From positions 1 to 64,000 of the IMG/VR virus record IMGVR_UViG_3300030294_000005: a DNA stretch of 64,000 nt; one strand, given 5' to 3'. Shown here in pieces: positions 26,160 to 34,654 of the stretch. The DNA is from a virus. Position numbers and translations under genes: made by a program. The first letter of the stretch is position 1; every line of letters starts with the position of its first letter. The notes beneath the pieces were generated by a model. It saw only the letters and a program-made list of their open reading frames with translations. It did not search any database and was not told where the DNA came from.

Positions 26160-26182
26160 TTATAAGAAAGGATGATAGAAAA

Positions 26183-26380
26183 ATGCATATGCTAAGTAAT
26201 GAGGGAATTATAAAGATTGAGAAAAAATCATTTATTAAAAGATTATTTTGTAAACACCTTGATATTATTACTGGAGAAAGTTGTAGTTCAATGGGACTTA
26301 TGCGTATCTCTGGACAAGATATTATTACAGCTTGTAAAAAATGTGGAACGATTATAAATCGTCAATCTACAAATTATTAG
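26183..26380 (+). CDS. Small putative zinc protein
   Basis: A 65-residue protein after AAAGGATGATAG. It has CKH, a lone Cys, and CKKCG near the end, enough for one zinc site. The same short leader and first codons (GAAAGGATGATAGAAAAATG) reappear at 49224 before a dead-end mini ORF. Confidence 0.5.
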   Translation: MHMLSNEGIIKIEKKSFIKRLFCKHLDIITGESCSSMGLMRISGQDIITACKKCGTIINRQSTNY

Positions 26381-26397
26381 ATAGGAGGATATATTAA

Positions 26398-26700
26398 ATG
26401 GATATAGTAATAAAATTTAATGATAAAAAAATAGGGGTTAAAGATGTAATACAAGTTAAACCTGAGGAAATAGAAGAGTTATTAACTAAAATAATAGATG
26501 AGTTGGTAACTGAATATACAAAAGGCGATTACGAAATACATGATTTATTAAATTCAATATGTATTAATGATCTATCTATATCTGATGTAACTACTATTTA
26601 TGCTAGATTATATCATATAATAGAAAGTGATACAATTTTAAGAAAATATTGTGAAGGAGGATATGTAAACGTAGCTACTAATACTATATATCCTAGATAA
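26398..26700 (+). CDS. Unknown small protein
   Basis: A 100-residue acidic protein following TAGGAGG by 8 bases. It begins with a beta strand (MDIVIKFNDKKIGVKD) and is then helical (EEIEELLTKIIDELVTEYTK). It lies 18 bases before the primase gene and is probably co-transcribed with it. No family recognised. Confidence 0.5.
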   Translation: MDIVIKFNDKKIGVKDVIQVKPEEIEELLTKIIDELVTEYTKGDYEIHDLLNSICINDLSISDVTTIYARLYHIIESDTILRKYCEGGYVNVATNTIYPR

Positions 26701-26718
26701 AGAAAAGAAGGTGCCTGA

Positions 26719-27762
26719 GTGGATATCTCTAGTAGATTAAAAGAAGTATTATTACAGATTCCTTCAGCTAGATTAGCAGCTGGAGGACATGAAGTTATTA
26801 TGATTTGTCCATATTGTGGCGGATCTAAAACAGATAAAAATGCAAGAAAGTTTTATGTAAGTTTACCAACAGATGATACTCCAAGCCTATTTCATTGTTA
26901 TTATGTTAACTGCCTTGTTGGGGGAGTTACGACTAAAGATAAATTATTAGAATGGGGTGTATATGATCAAGAAACTGCAATAGAATTAACTAAATATAAT
27001 AAGTATTCACTATCTTTAGATAAAAATAAAAAATTTAAAGATAGTGAAGTATATAAATTAGATAATAGATTTGTTTCAGATAATCAATTATCGCAGACTA
27101 AATTAAAATATATAAATAATAGATTGGGAATAAATCTATCTTATAATGATTTATTAGATAAGAAGATTGTATTAAACTTAAGAGATTTATTAGATTCTAA
27201 TAATATATCAGAATATACAAGAGATGTTAGAATTGTAAATGAGTTAGATCAATCTTTTATTGGATTTATATCTCAAGATAATGCGTTTGTAAATCTAAAG
27301 AATTTAAGACCTGGTAAAGTATATAAGTCAATAGATACAAGATTTGTTAATTATAATATATTTGGTAAGATAGATAACACACAAATGTATTATACTATAC
27401 CAACACAGATAGATTTAGCAAATCCTAATAGAATAAAGGTGCATGTAGCAGAAGGTGGTTATGATATATTATCAATATATTATAACATGTATCCTAATCA
27501 TGAGCATTCAATCTATTCTGCTATACTAGGTGGAGGATACCTAGGAATATGCAAACATTTTATTCATACAATGAAATTGATAAATATTGAATTTCATATT
27601 TTTATTGATAATGATGTTGATGATTATATTATATATACTATAAATGAATATTTAAAAGTATATAACATACCATTATATCTTCATAAAAATATGTATCCAA
27701 AAGAAAAAGATTTTGGAGTTAGAATTACCAATATAAAAGAGCAAATATCTTTAATAAGATGA
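26719..27762 (+). CDS. DnaG-type DNA primase
   Basis: A 347-residue primase starting at GTG after AGAAGGTG. It has an N-terminal zinc-binding domain with CPYCGG and HCYYVNC, then a Toprim domain with the acidic motif VAEGGYDIL near 247 and the Asp pair in FIDND near 295. These make short RNA primers for replication. The protein is shorter than cellular DnaG and lacks a helicase-binding domain, as in many phage primases. The chain ends before a strong terminator. Confidence 0.75.
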   Translation: MDISSRLKEVLLQIPSARLAAGGHEVIMICPYCGGSKTDKNARKFYVSLPTDDTPSLFHCYYVNCLVGGVTTKDKLLEWGVYDQETAIELTKYNKYSLSLDKNKKFKDSEVYKLDNRFVSDNQLSQTKLKYINNRLGINLSYNDLLDKKIVLNLRDLLDSNNISEYTRDVRIVNELDQSFIGFISQDNAFVNLKNLRPGKVYKSIDTRFVNYNIFGKIDNTQMYYTIPTQIDLANPNRIKVHVAEGGYDILSIYYNMYPNHEHSIYSAILGGGYLGICKHFIHTMKLINIEFHIFIDNDVDDYIIYTINEYLKVYNIPLYLHKNMYPKEKDFGVRITNIKEQISLIR

Positions 27763-27778
27763 TAACTTAATGTCATTA

Positions 27779-27822
27779 AAATATATAAGAGTTAATTCTC
27801 TTATATATTTTTATTTTTTATG
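27779..27822 (+). terminator. Intrinsic terminator
   Basis: A 13-bp stem, AAATATATAAGAG and CTCTTATATATTT, with a 6-base loop, then TTATTTTTTAT. Confidence 0.75.
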
Positions 27823-27865
27823 TACTAATAACATTAACAATTAAATAAGAAGGAGATGATATTAT

Positions 27866-29089
27866 ATGAGTAGTAAGTTTACGAATACAAAAAGAATGGA
27901 CACAATATCATCATTAGTAGATGGTATTAAAACTAGATTGAATAATCCATACTATATAAATACAGATCAGAAACCAACTGTAACAACTTATTATAATCAA
28001 GATATAAAAAAGTCAACATTAGACGAAGGCTCTAAAACAACCTATTCTAATATAGGAGAAAATAGTTCTATAAAGCTTAATAAAATAAACAATATGTTTA
28101 TATATGGAATAAGTAAAATAAGTATTAATTTAGGAAATGGAGATTTTGGATTAGAGTCAGATCCTATAGAAGGTGAAGGCACTATACTACCTAATACTAT
28201 TATACCATATCCAAATGATTATTTTTCTATAAACTATATAGAGAGAAATCTATTATTCAAAGTAACTTCTGTGTCATTTGATACTATAGAAAATGGTTCT
28301 AACTTATATAAAATTGAATATAAATTAGATCAAGTAACAGATGATAATATAAAGAATCAAATAGTAAATGAATTTGATTTTATAGTAGATAATACTGGAA
28401 CTGTATTCAATCCTATAATTAAAAGTACAGATTTTAAAATAATAAAAGAATTAGAGGATGTAGTTCAAAGATTAATTAAATATTATAAAGACTTATTTTT
28501 TAATTCAAGAGTACAAGCTTTCACATTTACTTATAATAACAGTTATTTCTATGATCCTTATATGATAGAGTTTATTATACGTAATAGATTATTGGATAAG
28601 GATGATGATAATTTTCTATATGTAACTCATCAAACAATAATTACTAGTACTTTTTCTATAGATTATGATAAAACATTCTTTAGATATGTAGAAGTAAATG
28701 ATAGAAATGGATTTACTCCTAAGATATCATCACAAGCTATAGTAATAGATAATCCATTATCAATGTTATCATCAAGATTAGAAGATTACTTTGAGATACA
28801 ATATACTTATCCACAGAACTTAGTAAGAGAAACTATCTCAAATTATAGTATAGATTTGCTTAATAAAATTAAATCAAATAAAAAATATGATATATTAGAT
28901 GATAATAATTATTTAAATATATTTATAAAATATTTTAATAATGAGGATCTATTAATTGATGATATAAAATATTTAAACAAAGTAGATTACAAATCTAGTA
29001 TACAATTATTCTATAATATACCTATTATAATTTATATAATTAATAAACAAATAGAAAGATTGTTGCTGAAAAACCAAGATATTGATTAA
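27866..29089 (+). CDS. Probable virion structural (neck or connector type) protein
   Basis: A 407-residue protein after AAGGAGATG. It has a beta-rich middle (LLFKVTSVSFDTIENGSNLY, KIEYKLDQ) and a C-terminal region with YFYDPYMIEFIIRNRLL and YVTHQTIITSTFSIDYDKTF. In my recollection, similar proteins in large myoviruses are annotated as virion or neck proteins. There is no catalytic motif. The assignment rests on family likeness and is moderate at best. Confidence 0.5.
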   Translation: MSSKFTNTKRMDTISSLVDGIKTRLNNPYYINTDQKPTVTTYYNQDIKKSTLDEGSKTTYSNIGENSSIKLNKINNMFIYGISKISINLGNGDFGLESDPIEGEGTILPNTIIPYPNDYFSINYIERNLLFKVTSVSFDTIENGSNLYKIEYKLDQVTDDNIKNQIVNEFDFIVDNTGTVFNPIIKSTDFKIIKELEDVVQRLIKYYKDLFFNSRVQAFTFTYNNSYFYDPYMIEFIIRNRLLDKDDDNFLYVTHQTIITSTFSIDYDKTFFRYVEVNDRNGFTPKISSQAIVIDNPLSMLSSRLEDYFEIQYTYPQNLVRETISNYSIDLLNKIKSNKKYDILDDNNYLNIFIKYFNNEDLLIDDIKYLNKVDYKSSIQLFYNIPIIIYIINKQIERLLLKNQDID

Positions 29090-29171
29090 TTAAAATAATT
29101 TTTATGTAATTATTGATTTATAAATAGTTAACAAGTATGTAATAAGAATTTATGAAAGGAGTGATACCTGA

Positions 29172-29342
29172 ATGAACGAGTTACTAAGCAGTTTAGATGG
29201 TATATTATTTTTAGAAACAGCTACAGAATTGCAAGAAGAAGCTGAAGATGCAGATTTCAATTTTATAGATAGTATGATGCTAGATAGCGATGATAGTGAT
29301 TTTACAGAAGAAGATGATGAGGAGGAAAGTCCATATGTATAA
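29172..29342 (+). CDS. Small acidic protein
   Basis: A 56-residue ORF after GAAAGGAGTG, ending in a strongly acidic tail (DSDDSDFTEEDDEEESPYV). It overlaps the next gene by 8 bases and supplies that gene's ribosome binding site within its acidic codons. The acidic tail may mimic DNA or bind a basic partner. Function unknown. Confidence 0.55.
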   Translation: MNELLSSLDGILFLETATELQEEAEDADFNFIDSMMLDSDDSDFTEEDDEEESPYV

Positions 29343-29904
29343 AATAGTTAATATTAAACCAAGTGGTCCAGTTTATTCTTTACGAGTACCAATTATATCT
29401 CCAGTAATGGGTGTCCAAATGAGTGTTGGTGATATATTAAGATGTATCCATTCTAGAGCGGCTGTAACAGAAATACTTCCTAATGGTGAAAAAATTGCAT
29501 TGAATTTATCTAATTATGATAAAGATAATTCTAAAGAAGTAGTTCCTGTTGAAGTAAAAGAATTAGAGATAACTGTACTTGATAAAGAACCAGTTCAGAT
29601 AAAAAAAGAAGATCCTATTAAACATAAGATTAAAAAAGAAGTGCCTGTTGAAAGTATAGAAGATTTGAAAGCAAAGATACAAGATAAAGTTCAAGAAATA
29701 CCTAAAAAAGAAATAGTTCCTGAACCTATTAAAAAAGAAATAGTTCCTGAAATTATAGAAGATTTAAAGGTAGAAACTAAAGAACCTGAACAAATAGTAG
29801 TTACTACTGTTGAAAATACATCTAAAGAAGATGTAAAATCTATAGATTCAGATCCAGCTTATTTCAAAGAAGTTGAAAAGCAAAAAGAAAAAATAAAAAA
29901 ATAA
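29335..29904 (+). CDS. Protein with KEIVPEPIKKE-type repeats
   Basis: A 189-residue protein. ATG 29335 is chosen because GATGAGGAGG lies 9 bases before it. The N-terminal 70 residues form a small beta domain (SLRVPIISPVMGVQMSVGDI, then AAVTEILPNGEKIALNL). The rest is a Lys/Glu/Pro/Val-rich extended tail with short repeats (KKEIVPEPIKKEIVPEIIED). Such tails are flexible spacers. It may be a virion or host-interaction protein; no family recognised. Confidence 0.5.
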   Translation: MYKIVNIKPSGPVYSLRVPIISPVMGVQMSVGDILRCIHSRAAVTEILPNGEKIALNLSNYDKDNSKEVVPVEVKELEITVLDKEPVQIKKEDPIKHKIKKEVPVESIEDLKAKIQDKVQEIPKKEIVPEPIKKEIVPEIIEDLKVETKEPEQIVVTTVENTSKEDVKSIDSDPAYFKEVEKQKEKIKK

Positions 29905-29915
29905 AATATAAAAAC

Positions 29916-29952
29916 TCAGAAGATAGCAATTGCTATCTTCTGAATTATTTAT
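29916..29952. terminator. Bidirectional intrinsic terminator
   Basis: A 12-bp perfect stem, TCAGAAGATAGC and GCTATCTTCTGA, with an AATT loop, lies between convergent transcription units. It has ATTATTT on one side and T-rich sequence (A-rich on plus) on the other. Confidence 0.75.
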
Positions 29953-29981
29953 CATTATTAATATCATCATATCACCTTTAA

Positions 29982-30017
29982 TTAATCTTCAGTGCCTATA
30001 GTCATATTATCATCCAT
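29982..30017 (-). CDS. Possible 11-residue leader peptide
   Basis: After a strong AAGGTGGTG site, a minus-strand ATG opens an 11-codon ORF reading MDDNMTIGTED. It lies in the gap between the gene at 30086 and the terminator. It may be a leader peptide or chance. Confidence 0.2.
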   Translation of the reverse strand: MDDNMTIGTED

Positions 30018-30085
30018 CGTTATCACCACCTTAAGTGGCGATATAATGCTATATCATAATGTCATCAATTTGTATAATTGATTAA

Positions 30086-30529
30086 TTAAAATATAGCATT
30101 CAAATGGGATAATTTTGATATAGTAGAACCAGAAAATACTACTATTTTCTTACTAAGTATTATTTTTTTACATACATTATCTTTAGTAATGAGTTTGCAC
30201 TCTTCAATATAAGCTATACAATTCGAATCTATCTCTGATACAAAGTAATTAGTTTCAATAAACCCATCTAGTGATTTTACTACTGCATTATCTTTATATT
30301 TAATTTTACCAAATAGTGGTGTAACTGATTTTTTAATGATAGTATCCATTTTCTTTGATTCAAATTTATACATTGATAATTCTTTTTCAATGTAATTAAT
30401 ATCTGTTTCGAATGTTAATGGACATTCCTCATCATTTAGAATCTCACGAATAAAGTTGATTTTATCCTCCGTAAAATCATCGCTCTTACCTTTTACCATC
30501 TTTAATCTTTTGATAGTTGTTTTTTCCAT
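30086..30529 (-). CDS. Unknown protein
   Basis: A 147-residue protein starting at ATG after AAGGAGAGCG. The first half is helical and charged, the second beta-rich (VCKKIILSKKIVVFSGSTIS). Its frame ends at 30086 on the minus strand. No family recognised; it follows the repeat protein at 30593 on the same strand. Confidence 0.5.
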   Translation of the reverse strand: MEKTTIKRLKMVKGKSDDFTEDKINFIREILNDEECPLTFETDINYIEKELSMYKFESKKMDTIIKKSVTPLFGKIKYKDNAVVKSLDGFIETNYFVSEIDSNCIAYIEECKLITKDNVCKKIILSKKIVVFSGSTISKLSHLNAIF

Positions 30530-30592
30530 TACTGCATCGCTCTCCTTCGTAATTTTGTTAAATCAATATTGCTACAATTATATAATATATGT

Positions 30593-31045
30593 TTAAAAAT
30601 TAGCAGTTTTACAATATAGATTATTTACATAATTCCAATCTATTTTATCTTTATAATCATTTATAAACTTATCAGATACGTTTTGTCTAATTATAATATC
30701 ATCAATCTCAACCTTATCTATAACTTTTCTTATTAATTCTTCAGGTATATCTTGAGATATAGACATTGTTTTCCAATCTAATATATCTTTATATTTAAAC
30801 ATAAATCTTACAGATAATTTTTGGTTCTCACATATAATACTAACTAAGCTCTCTCTATTTATATATTTTTCAATAAAAGTCTCAGGTAATTCCTGATATG
30901 TAAATAATACCCTCATAGAGATTCTAGATAAATTATCTATTATAATAGGTCTAGGAACATAGTATTCTTTACATAATTCATTCCAATTTATTATACTTGG
31001 GTCTTCCTTAATTAATTTTGATAGTTTATTACTTAATTCTTTCAT
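30593..31045 (-). CDS. Phage repeat protein (P-E-x-F-I / D-W helical repeats)
   Basis: A 150-residue protein built of about five short helical repeats of the type LPETFIEKY, LSVRFMFKYKDILDW, IPEELIRKVID, VSDKFINDYKDKIDW. Repeats of this kind are common in phage proteins of unknown function and probably make a solenoid for protein binding. It has its own promoter motif and a 5' hairpin on the minus strand, separate from the RNA polymerase gene upstream. Confidence 0.55.
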   Translation of the reverse strand: MKELSNKLSKLIKEDPSIINWNELCKEYYVPRPIIIDNLSRISMRVLFTYQELPETFIEKYINRESLVSIICENQKLSVRFMFKYKDILDWKTMSISQDIPEELIRKVIDKVEIDDIIIRQNVSDKFINDYKDKIDWNYVNNLYCKTANF

Positions 31046-31081
31046 AACCCCTTCATCTCCCGTTAATTATATTAATATATA

Positions 31082-31134
31082 ATGTATATATGATTTCTCA
31101 TATATACATTACTATCATATTTATAATATATAAT
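31082..31134 (-). promoter_or_regulatory. Minus-strand phage promoter motif with perfect hairpin
   Basis: Read on the minus strand, TTAATTATATATTATAAATA then TGATAG matches the repeated promoter motif. It is followed by a perfect 12-bp hairpin, ATGTATATATGA (31109-31098) and TCATATATACAT (31093-31082), with a GAAA tetraloop. It directly follows the stop of the RNA polymerase gene and serves the gene at 30593. Confidence 0.65.
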
Positions 31135-31331
31135 TAAAAAATTGGATCTGACACTTTTGTTTCAGGTAGAATTAATGTAAGATTATATAATGATTGAATA
31201 GCTTCATTTGATGATGTTCTTATATTTAACCCACCTAAAGATATATAATGAGATTTAGCCTGCATATGCTCTTCTAATTCTTGATTAGCTTCTATTGTAT
31301 ATGCTGCTTTTACTGTAACCTGATCTCCATC
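31134..31331 (-). CDS. RNA polymerase beta-prime fragment, exon 2
   Basis: Second exon (65 residues plus stop) of the polymerase gene. It begins DGDQVTVKAAYTIEANQELE, which lines up with the beta-prime sequence around the catalytic [20 protein letters not shown]. It continues with a conserved-looking HMQAKSHYISLGGLN and stops after VSDPIF. There is no ATG or ribosome binding site at its start, so it is reached only by splicing. The remaining C-terminal part of beta-prime must be encoded elsewhere, as in other jumbo phages with split subunits. Confidence 0.75.
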   Translation of the reverse strand, partial: DGDQVTVKAAYTIEANQELEEHMQAKSHYISLGGLNIRTSSNEAIQSLYNLTLILPETKVSDPIF

Positions 31332-32621
31332 TATTTAACGCCCTTATTCTGGATGCTGAGCACTTATATTTTTATATAAGATTGGACTATATTATACCTT
31401 TCGGCCCGCCTCTTTCGATTTAAAGGATTTAATACCTACCACAAAGTGGCCCTACTCTACTCACTTCAGAAGTGTATCCACCTCTTAATTTTAACTAGAA
31501 GTATTACTAGTATATCAGCTTTCGATAGTCTCTGAACCTTCTACCAATTATAATCTTTAGATATATCGAGATAAGCATCTCTTCGTCGTATTCGTCCTAT
31601 GAATCCACGACATTGTTCATAAGTTCCAGGTAAATTTAATTCACGTATTATCTCACCAGTTCTTTTACCATCTTGCAATAATTTACATACTCCAATAATA
31701 TATTCATCATAATTCATAAACTTTTTAGCAGAAGGGATATTATATAAGCATGATATTGATTGCCACCTTAAACCTTGAGCTATATGACTTACAATAAATC
31801 TATTATTTTCATTAACCTCTAATCCAGCTATTTCAAGTGTATTTCCATAATTAAATCCATCTTCTAATGCTTTGCATATAAAATGAATTTGTTTATTTGT
31901 TAATCTTGACATACCATTATCTTCACCAGCAGTAATTTCACCATGGCTCCAATTATGATTATTTATATATGGAGTGCTATAATCTATTTCTCTTGCTCCA
32001 TTTTCTATGGCATGATCTACATTTTCTTGTGGTGTAATCCATTCAAGATTTTCAATTCTATTATTGAATTTACATAGATCCTTATGATTAACAAATATTT
32101 TATTTTCTGGATCTGAATTTATTATAAACATTATTGCAACTAATACATGAATTCTATATGTAGATCTTGTATTATTATTGTTCATTAATTGTGTTGATAA
32201 ATAAGTATCTACAATAGTTGATAATAGTTTACCTGATTTCTTATTCATAATTTTACCGAAATTACTTATTTGATATAAATCATGTTTTATATTTAAACAT
32301 TCTAAATCTACCCAAATAACTTCATTTTCAAATGTTATCGGTCTATACATAATTAATCACCTCTTAATGTATAGTTACTTGATCGGTAGACTAGTATTAT
32401 AATTGATAGCTTGGCTGCTGATTATCCATTGTTTATAAGGGTTAGGAATGTTTCACCATACCTCATCTTAATTATTTTTCTTATCTTTCGATTACATTCA
32501 CGCCTATCCATTACAGATTACGTTGTAGTATAATTAAGTTTTAGAGTATTCCAGCAGTTTAAGCGGTTTTTGTTTTAGGGAATTTCGCCCAAGGTAGACT
32601 ACAATGTATAAGATTAGGTTC
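31332..32621 (-). ncRNA. Group I intron with homing endonuclease ORF
   Basis: A 1,290-base group I intron within the polymerase gene. Minus-strand core elements are CTGCTGGAATACTCT (P), AATCAGCAGCCAAG (Q), GGTTCAGAGACTATCGAAAGC (R) and ATATAGTCC (S). P1 is strong: exon AGACUAU pairs with guide GUAGUCU (32596-32602), placing the cut after GAC TAT with a terminal U-G pair. P10 can form between CAUU and exon 2 GAUG. A G occurs at both borders, so the exact 3' base is ambiguous by one position. It shares long stretches with the intron at 24608. Confidence 0.85.
31541..32350 (-). CDS. NUMOD4-HNH homing endonuclease (intron-encoded)
   Basis: A 269-residue endonuclease inside the intron. The N-terminus has a NUMOD4-like segment (EVIWVDLECL, YQISNFGKIMNKKSGKLL). 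An HNH domain follows with VNHKDLCKFNNRIENLEWIT then NVDHA, carrying the expected His, Asn and Glu-Trp signature. The C-terminal half is likely a DNA-recognition region with helix-turn-helix-like repeats. Such enzymes cut intron-less alleles and promote intron spread. The polymerase exon would be the target. Confidence 0.85.
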   Translation of the reverse strand: MYRPITFENEVIWVDLECLNIKHDLYQISNFGKIMNKKSGKLLSTIVDTYLSTQLMNNNNTRSTYRIHVLVAIMFIINSDPENKIFVNHKDLCKFNNRIENLEWITPQENVDHAIENGAREIDYSTPYINNHNWSHGEITAGEDNGMSRLTNKQIHFICKALEDGFNYGNTLEIAGLEVNENNRFIVSHIAQGLRWQSISCLYNIPSAKKFMNYDEYIIGVCKLLQDGKRTGEIIRELNLPGTYEQCRGFIGRIRRRDAYLDISKDYNW

Positions 32622-34106
32622 ATAGTCTCCACCTATAGCAGTAAGATATAGATTACATATATTCAATGTATCTATAAATTTATTACTTGTATCCTTTTCT
32701 ATATCTTCTTTTCTTATCTTAGGATAATACTTATAAAACTTATTATCATACCACATAGGTTCTATATCTTTCGTAGAAGATACAACTATTTTTGAAGGAT
32801 ATTGATTAAAATAACTATCCATAGGATATCTTGTTATTAATATTTTTTTATCACTTGAGCATTCAATACAAGCCATATATATTAAATCACACCAAGTTAG
32901 ATTTCTTCCTATTAATGGAGTTTTTAATATTTCTTCATTTGTAGCATCATCAATATCTAAATTTCTTCCTTTAAAATTCATATGAATAGTTTTCTTTTCA
33001 TCATTAGGAACTTCTATAGCAATAAATCTATTTGAATATCCATGTATAAATCTATCAAGTTCTTTCTTTATTCTAATATCAGAGAATTCTATTAATGGAT
33101 CTTTTACTTTTATATATTTTACTTCAGTACTATCCTTTTCTATATAAGGATACATTCCATTTCCAGAGAATTCATTTTCAAAGAATCTTCTTATCCAAAA
33201 TTCTACATAAGGATATAAATTTGTACATAATGATGATAGTGGAACTGCAGTATGATCTAGATCTACCATCAAGTCCTCTAATCTTTCTACTCTTAAATTT
33301 GGAGCAGATAAAACTAATCTTGAAGAATAATCGGCAGTCTTAGACATTACTGATCTTTTTATTATACCTTTTTTTCCATATATATTTGGTTCTTGTGATA
33401 ACCAAGCATATATTGCTAATAATATTTCTTGAACTCTTCCTTTAGAAGCAGTTGACATTGTTAAACCATAATCAGCAGTTTCTTTTAAAGATCTAACCGC
33501 TATTATTAGATTATCATATAACTTATTAATTTCTCCTACTCCTATTACAGTTGCTTCAGTATTTACATCTCTATAATATGCTGGTATTACTATACATTTC
33601 TTTACAAATAATTTATCTTTATTATTTTTTATGAATTGTATTTTAGTGTCTCTTTTATCTGAATCAGTAGTTCCTATTTTAATGATATCAATATTATCTT
33701 TTAAGAACTTAATACCATTTTTTCCATTCTCTTCATCTTCTACAAAATCACCTTTTGAATTTATAGAATACTTTTTTGTACCATGAACAATCTCTCTAAC
33801 TCTTTTATCCATTTGACACCATAATTTATATACTAATGGATGTAGAAAGTATTCGGTGAGGTCTATATATGCATATTTATTAGCTCTCTCATCTGTTGAT
33901 ATACCGAATATAGTATTAGATAGGAGTCCCCTTTCTGTTGGTACACCCTTTCTTACAAAATACACAGGATCAGTCACTTCTTCTATATCATTTGCTTTAA
34001 CAAATATATCTGGTTCCAATATTTCTAATTTAAAATGTTCTTCTATTGCACTTTCTAATGCAGTTTGTAATATATTAAACTTAAAATCATCTTTCAATTT
34101 TCTCAT
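32622..34106 (-). CDS. Phage multisubunit RNA polymerase beta-prime fragment, exon 1
   Basis: First exon (495 codons) of a 560-residue beta-prime N-terminal fragment. Residues around 250-270, KRSVMSKTADYSSRLVLSAP, match the beta-prime segment GKRVDYSGRSVIVVGP. Later, LITRYPMDSYFNQYPSKIVV fits the RAPTLHRLGIQAF region. Exon 1 ends at GGDY, and splicing adds DGDQ, rebuilding the catalytic DxDGD metal site at 494-498. Such phage polymerases transcribe phage genes independently of the host enzyme. AAAGGAG abuts ATG 34106; TTG at 34097 has better spacing and may be the true start. Confidence 0.8.
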
Positions 34107-34134
34107 CTCCTTTATAAATATGTTTAAACAAATT

Positions 34135-34162
34135 AAGGTATCTGGTAAATACCAGATACCTT
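34135..34162. terminator. Hairpin, possible terminator
   Basis: A 12-bp stem, AAGGTATCTGGT and ACCAGATACCTT, with an AAAT loop, lies between two minus-strand genes. The tail is only moderately T-rich (TAATTTGTTT on the minus strand), so it may be a partial terminator ahead of the polymerase gene. Confidence 0.6.
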
Positions 34163-34166
34163 TTAT

Positions 34167-34475
34167 TTAATTTAATTTATCTATAAGCTTTACATTTAAA
34201 ATATTATAATTTAAAGTCAATATTGGGATAAAGATATGTCCATATTTAGATACTTCTTTACGCTGTATTACATTATAAAGTCTTGAAGCATCATCGCATC
34301 CTTTAAATATAACATCAAATGATATATGATTATTATTATCATTGGCATTTACATCTACATTTTTATATTCAACTATCAGATCATGTAATGCCATTATCTC
34401 ATCAAAATAATGTATAATATCTTTTATATCATCTATATTATTTATAGTAACATTATTGGCTAATATTAAAGACAC
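34167..34475 (-). CDS. Unknown protein
   Basis: A 102-residue protein that starts at GTG after GAAGGGGTG, 6 bases past the stop of the 54-residue gene. Two halves of mixed alpha-beta character (DDIKDIIHYFDEIMALHDLI, GHIFIPILTLNYNILNVKLI). Its place in the baseplate cluster suggests a small tail component. No family recognised. Confidence 0.5.
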   Translation of the reverse strand: MSLILANNVTINNIDDIKDIIHYFDEIMALHDLIVEYKNVDVNANDNNNHISFDVIFKGCDDASRLYNVIQRKEVSKYGHIFIPILTLNYNILNVKLIDKLN

Positions 34476-34481
34476 GATTTA

Positions 34482-34646
34482 TCACACCCCTTCTGTAATA
34501 GTTTCAACTAATGTTTGTGCTGCTGCTTCTTTTTGACCTTCTTCAGTTGACAACCGTTGTACCATTCTACAATATAACCCATGGAATAACCAATTGGGCA
34601 TATCTATTACTTCGGTTATACTAGCTTTACCTTTAAAATTAGACAT
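34482..34646 (-). CDS. Small protein of the baseplate cluster
   Basis: A 54-residue ORF not usually called because of its size. It starts at ATG 34646, 8 bases after the end of the preceding gene, and stops at TGA just before the next start. The sequence ITEVIDMPNWLFHGLYCRMV then a charged helix is unlike random translation and resembles small tail or hub assembly proteins. Coding is supported by tight packing between two genes on the same strand. Confidence 0.55.
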   Translation of the reverse strand: MSNFKGKASITEVIDMPNWLFHGLYCRMVQRLSTEEGQKEAAAQTLVETITEGV

Positions 34647-34654
34647 GAATCTGT

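Noticed and set aside
32559-32621. C-terminal residues of the polymerase ORF after GGDY (EPNLIHCSLPWAKF and on)
   Set aside because: These are intron sequence containing the guide; true exon 1 ends at GAC TAT as shown by the P1 pairing and the beta-prime motif.
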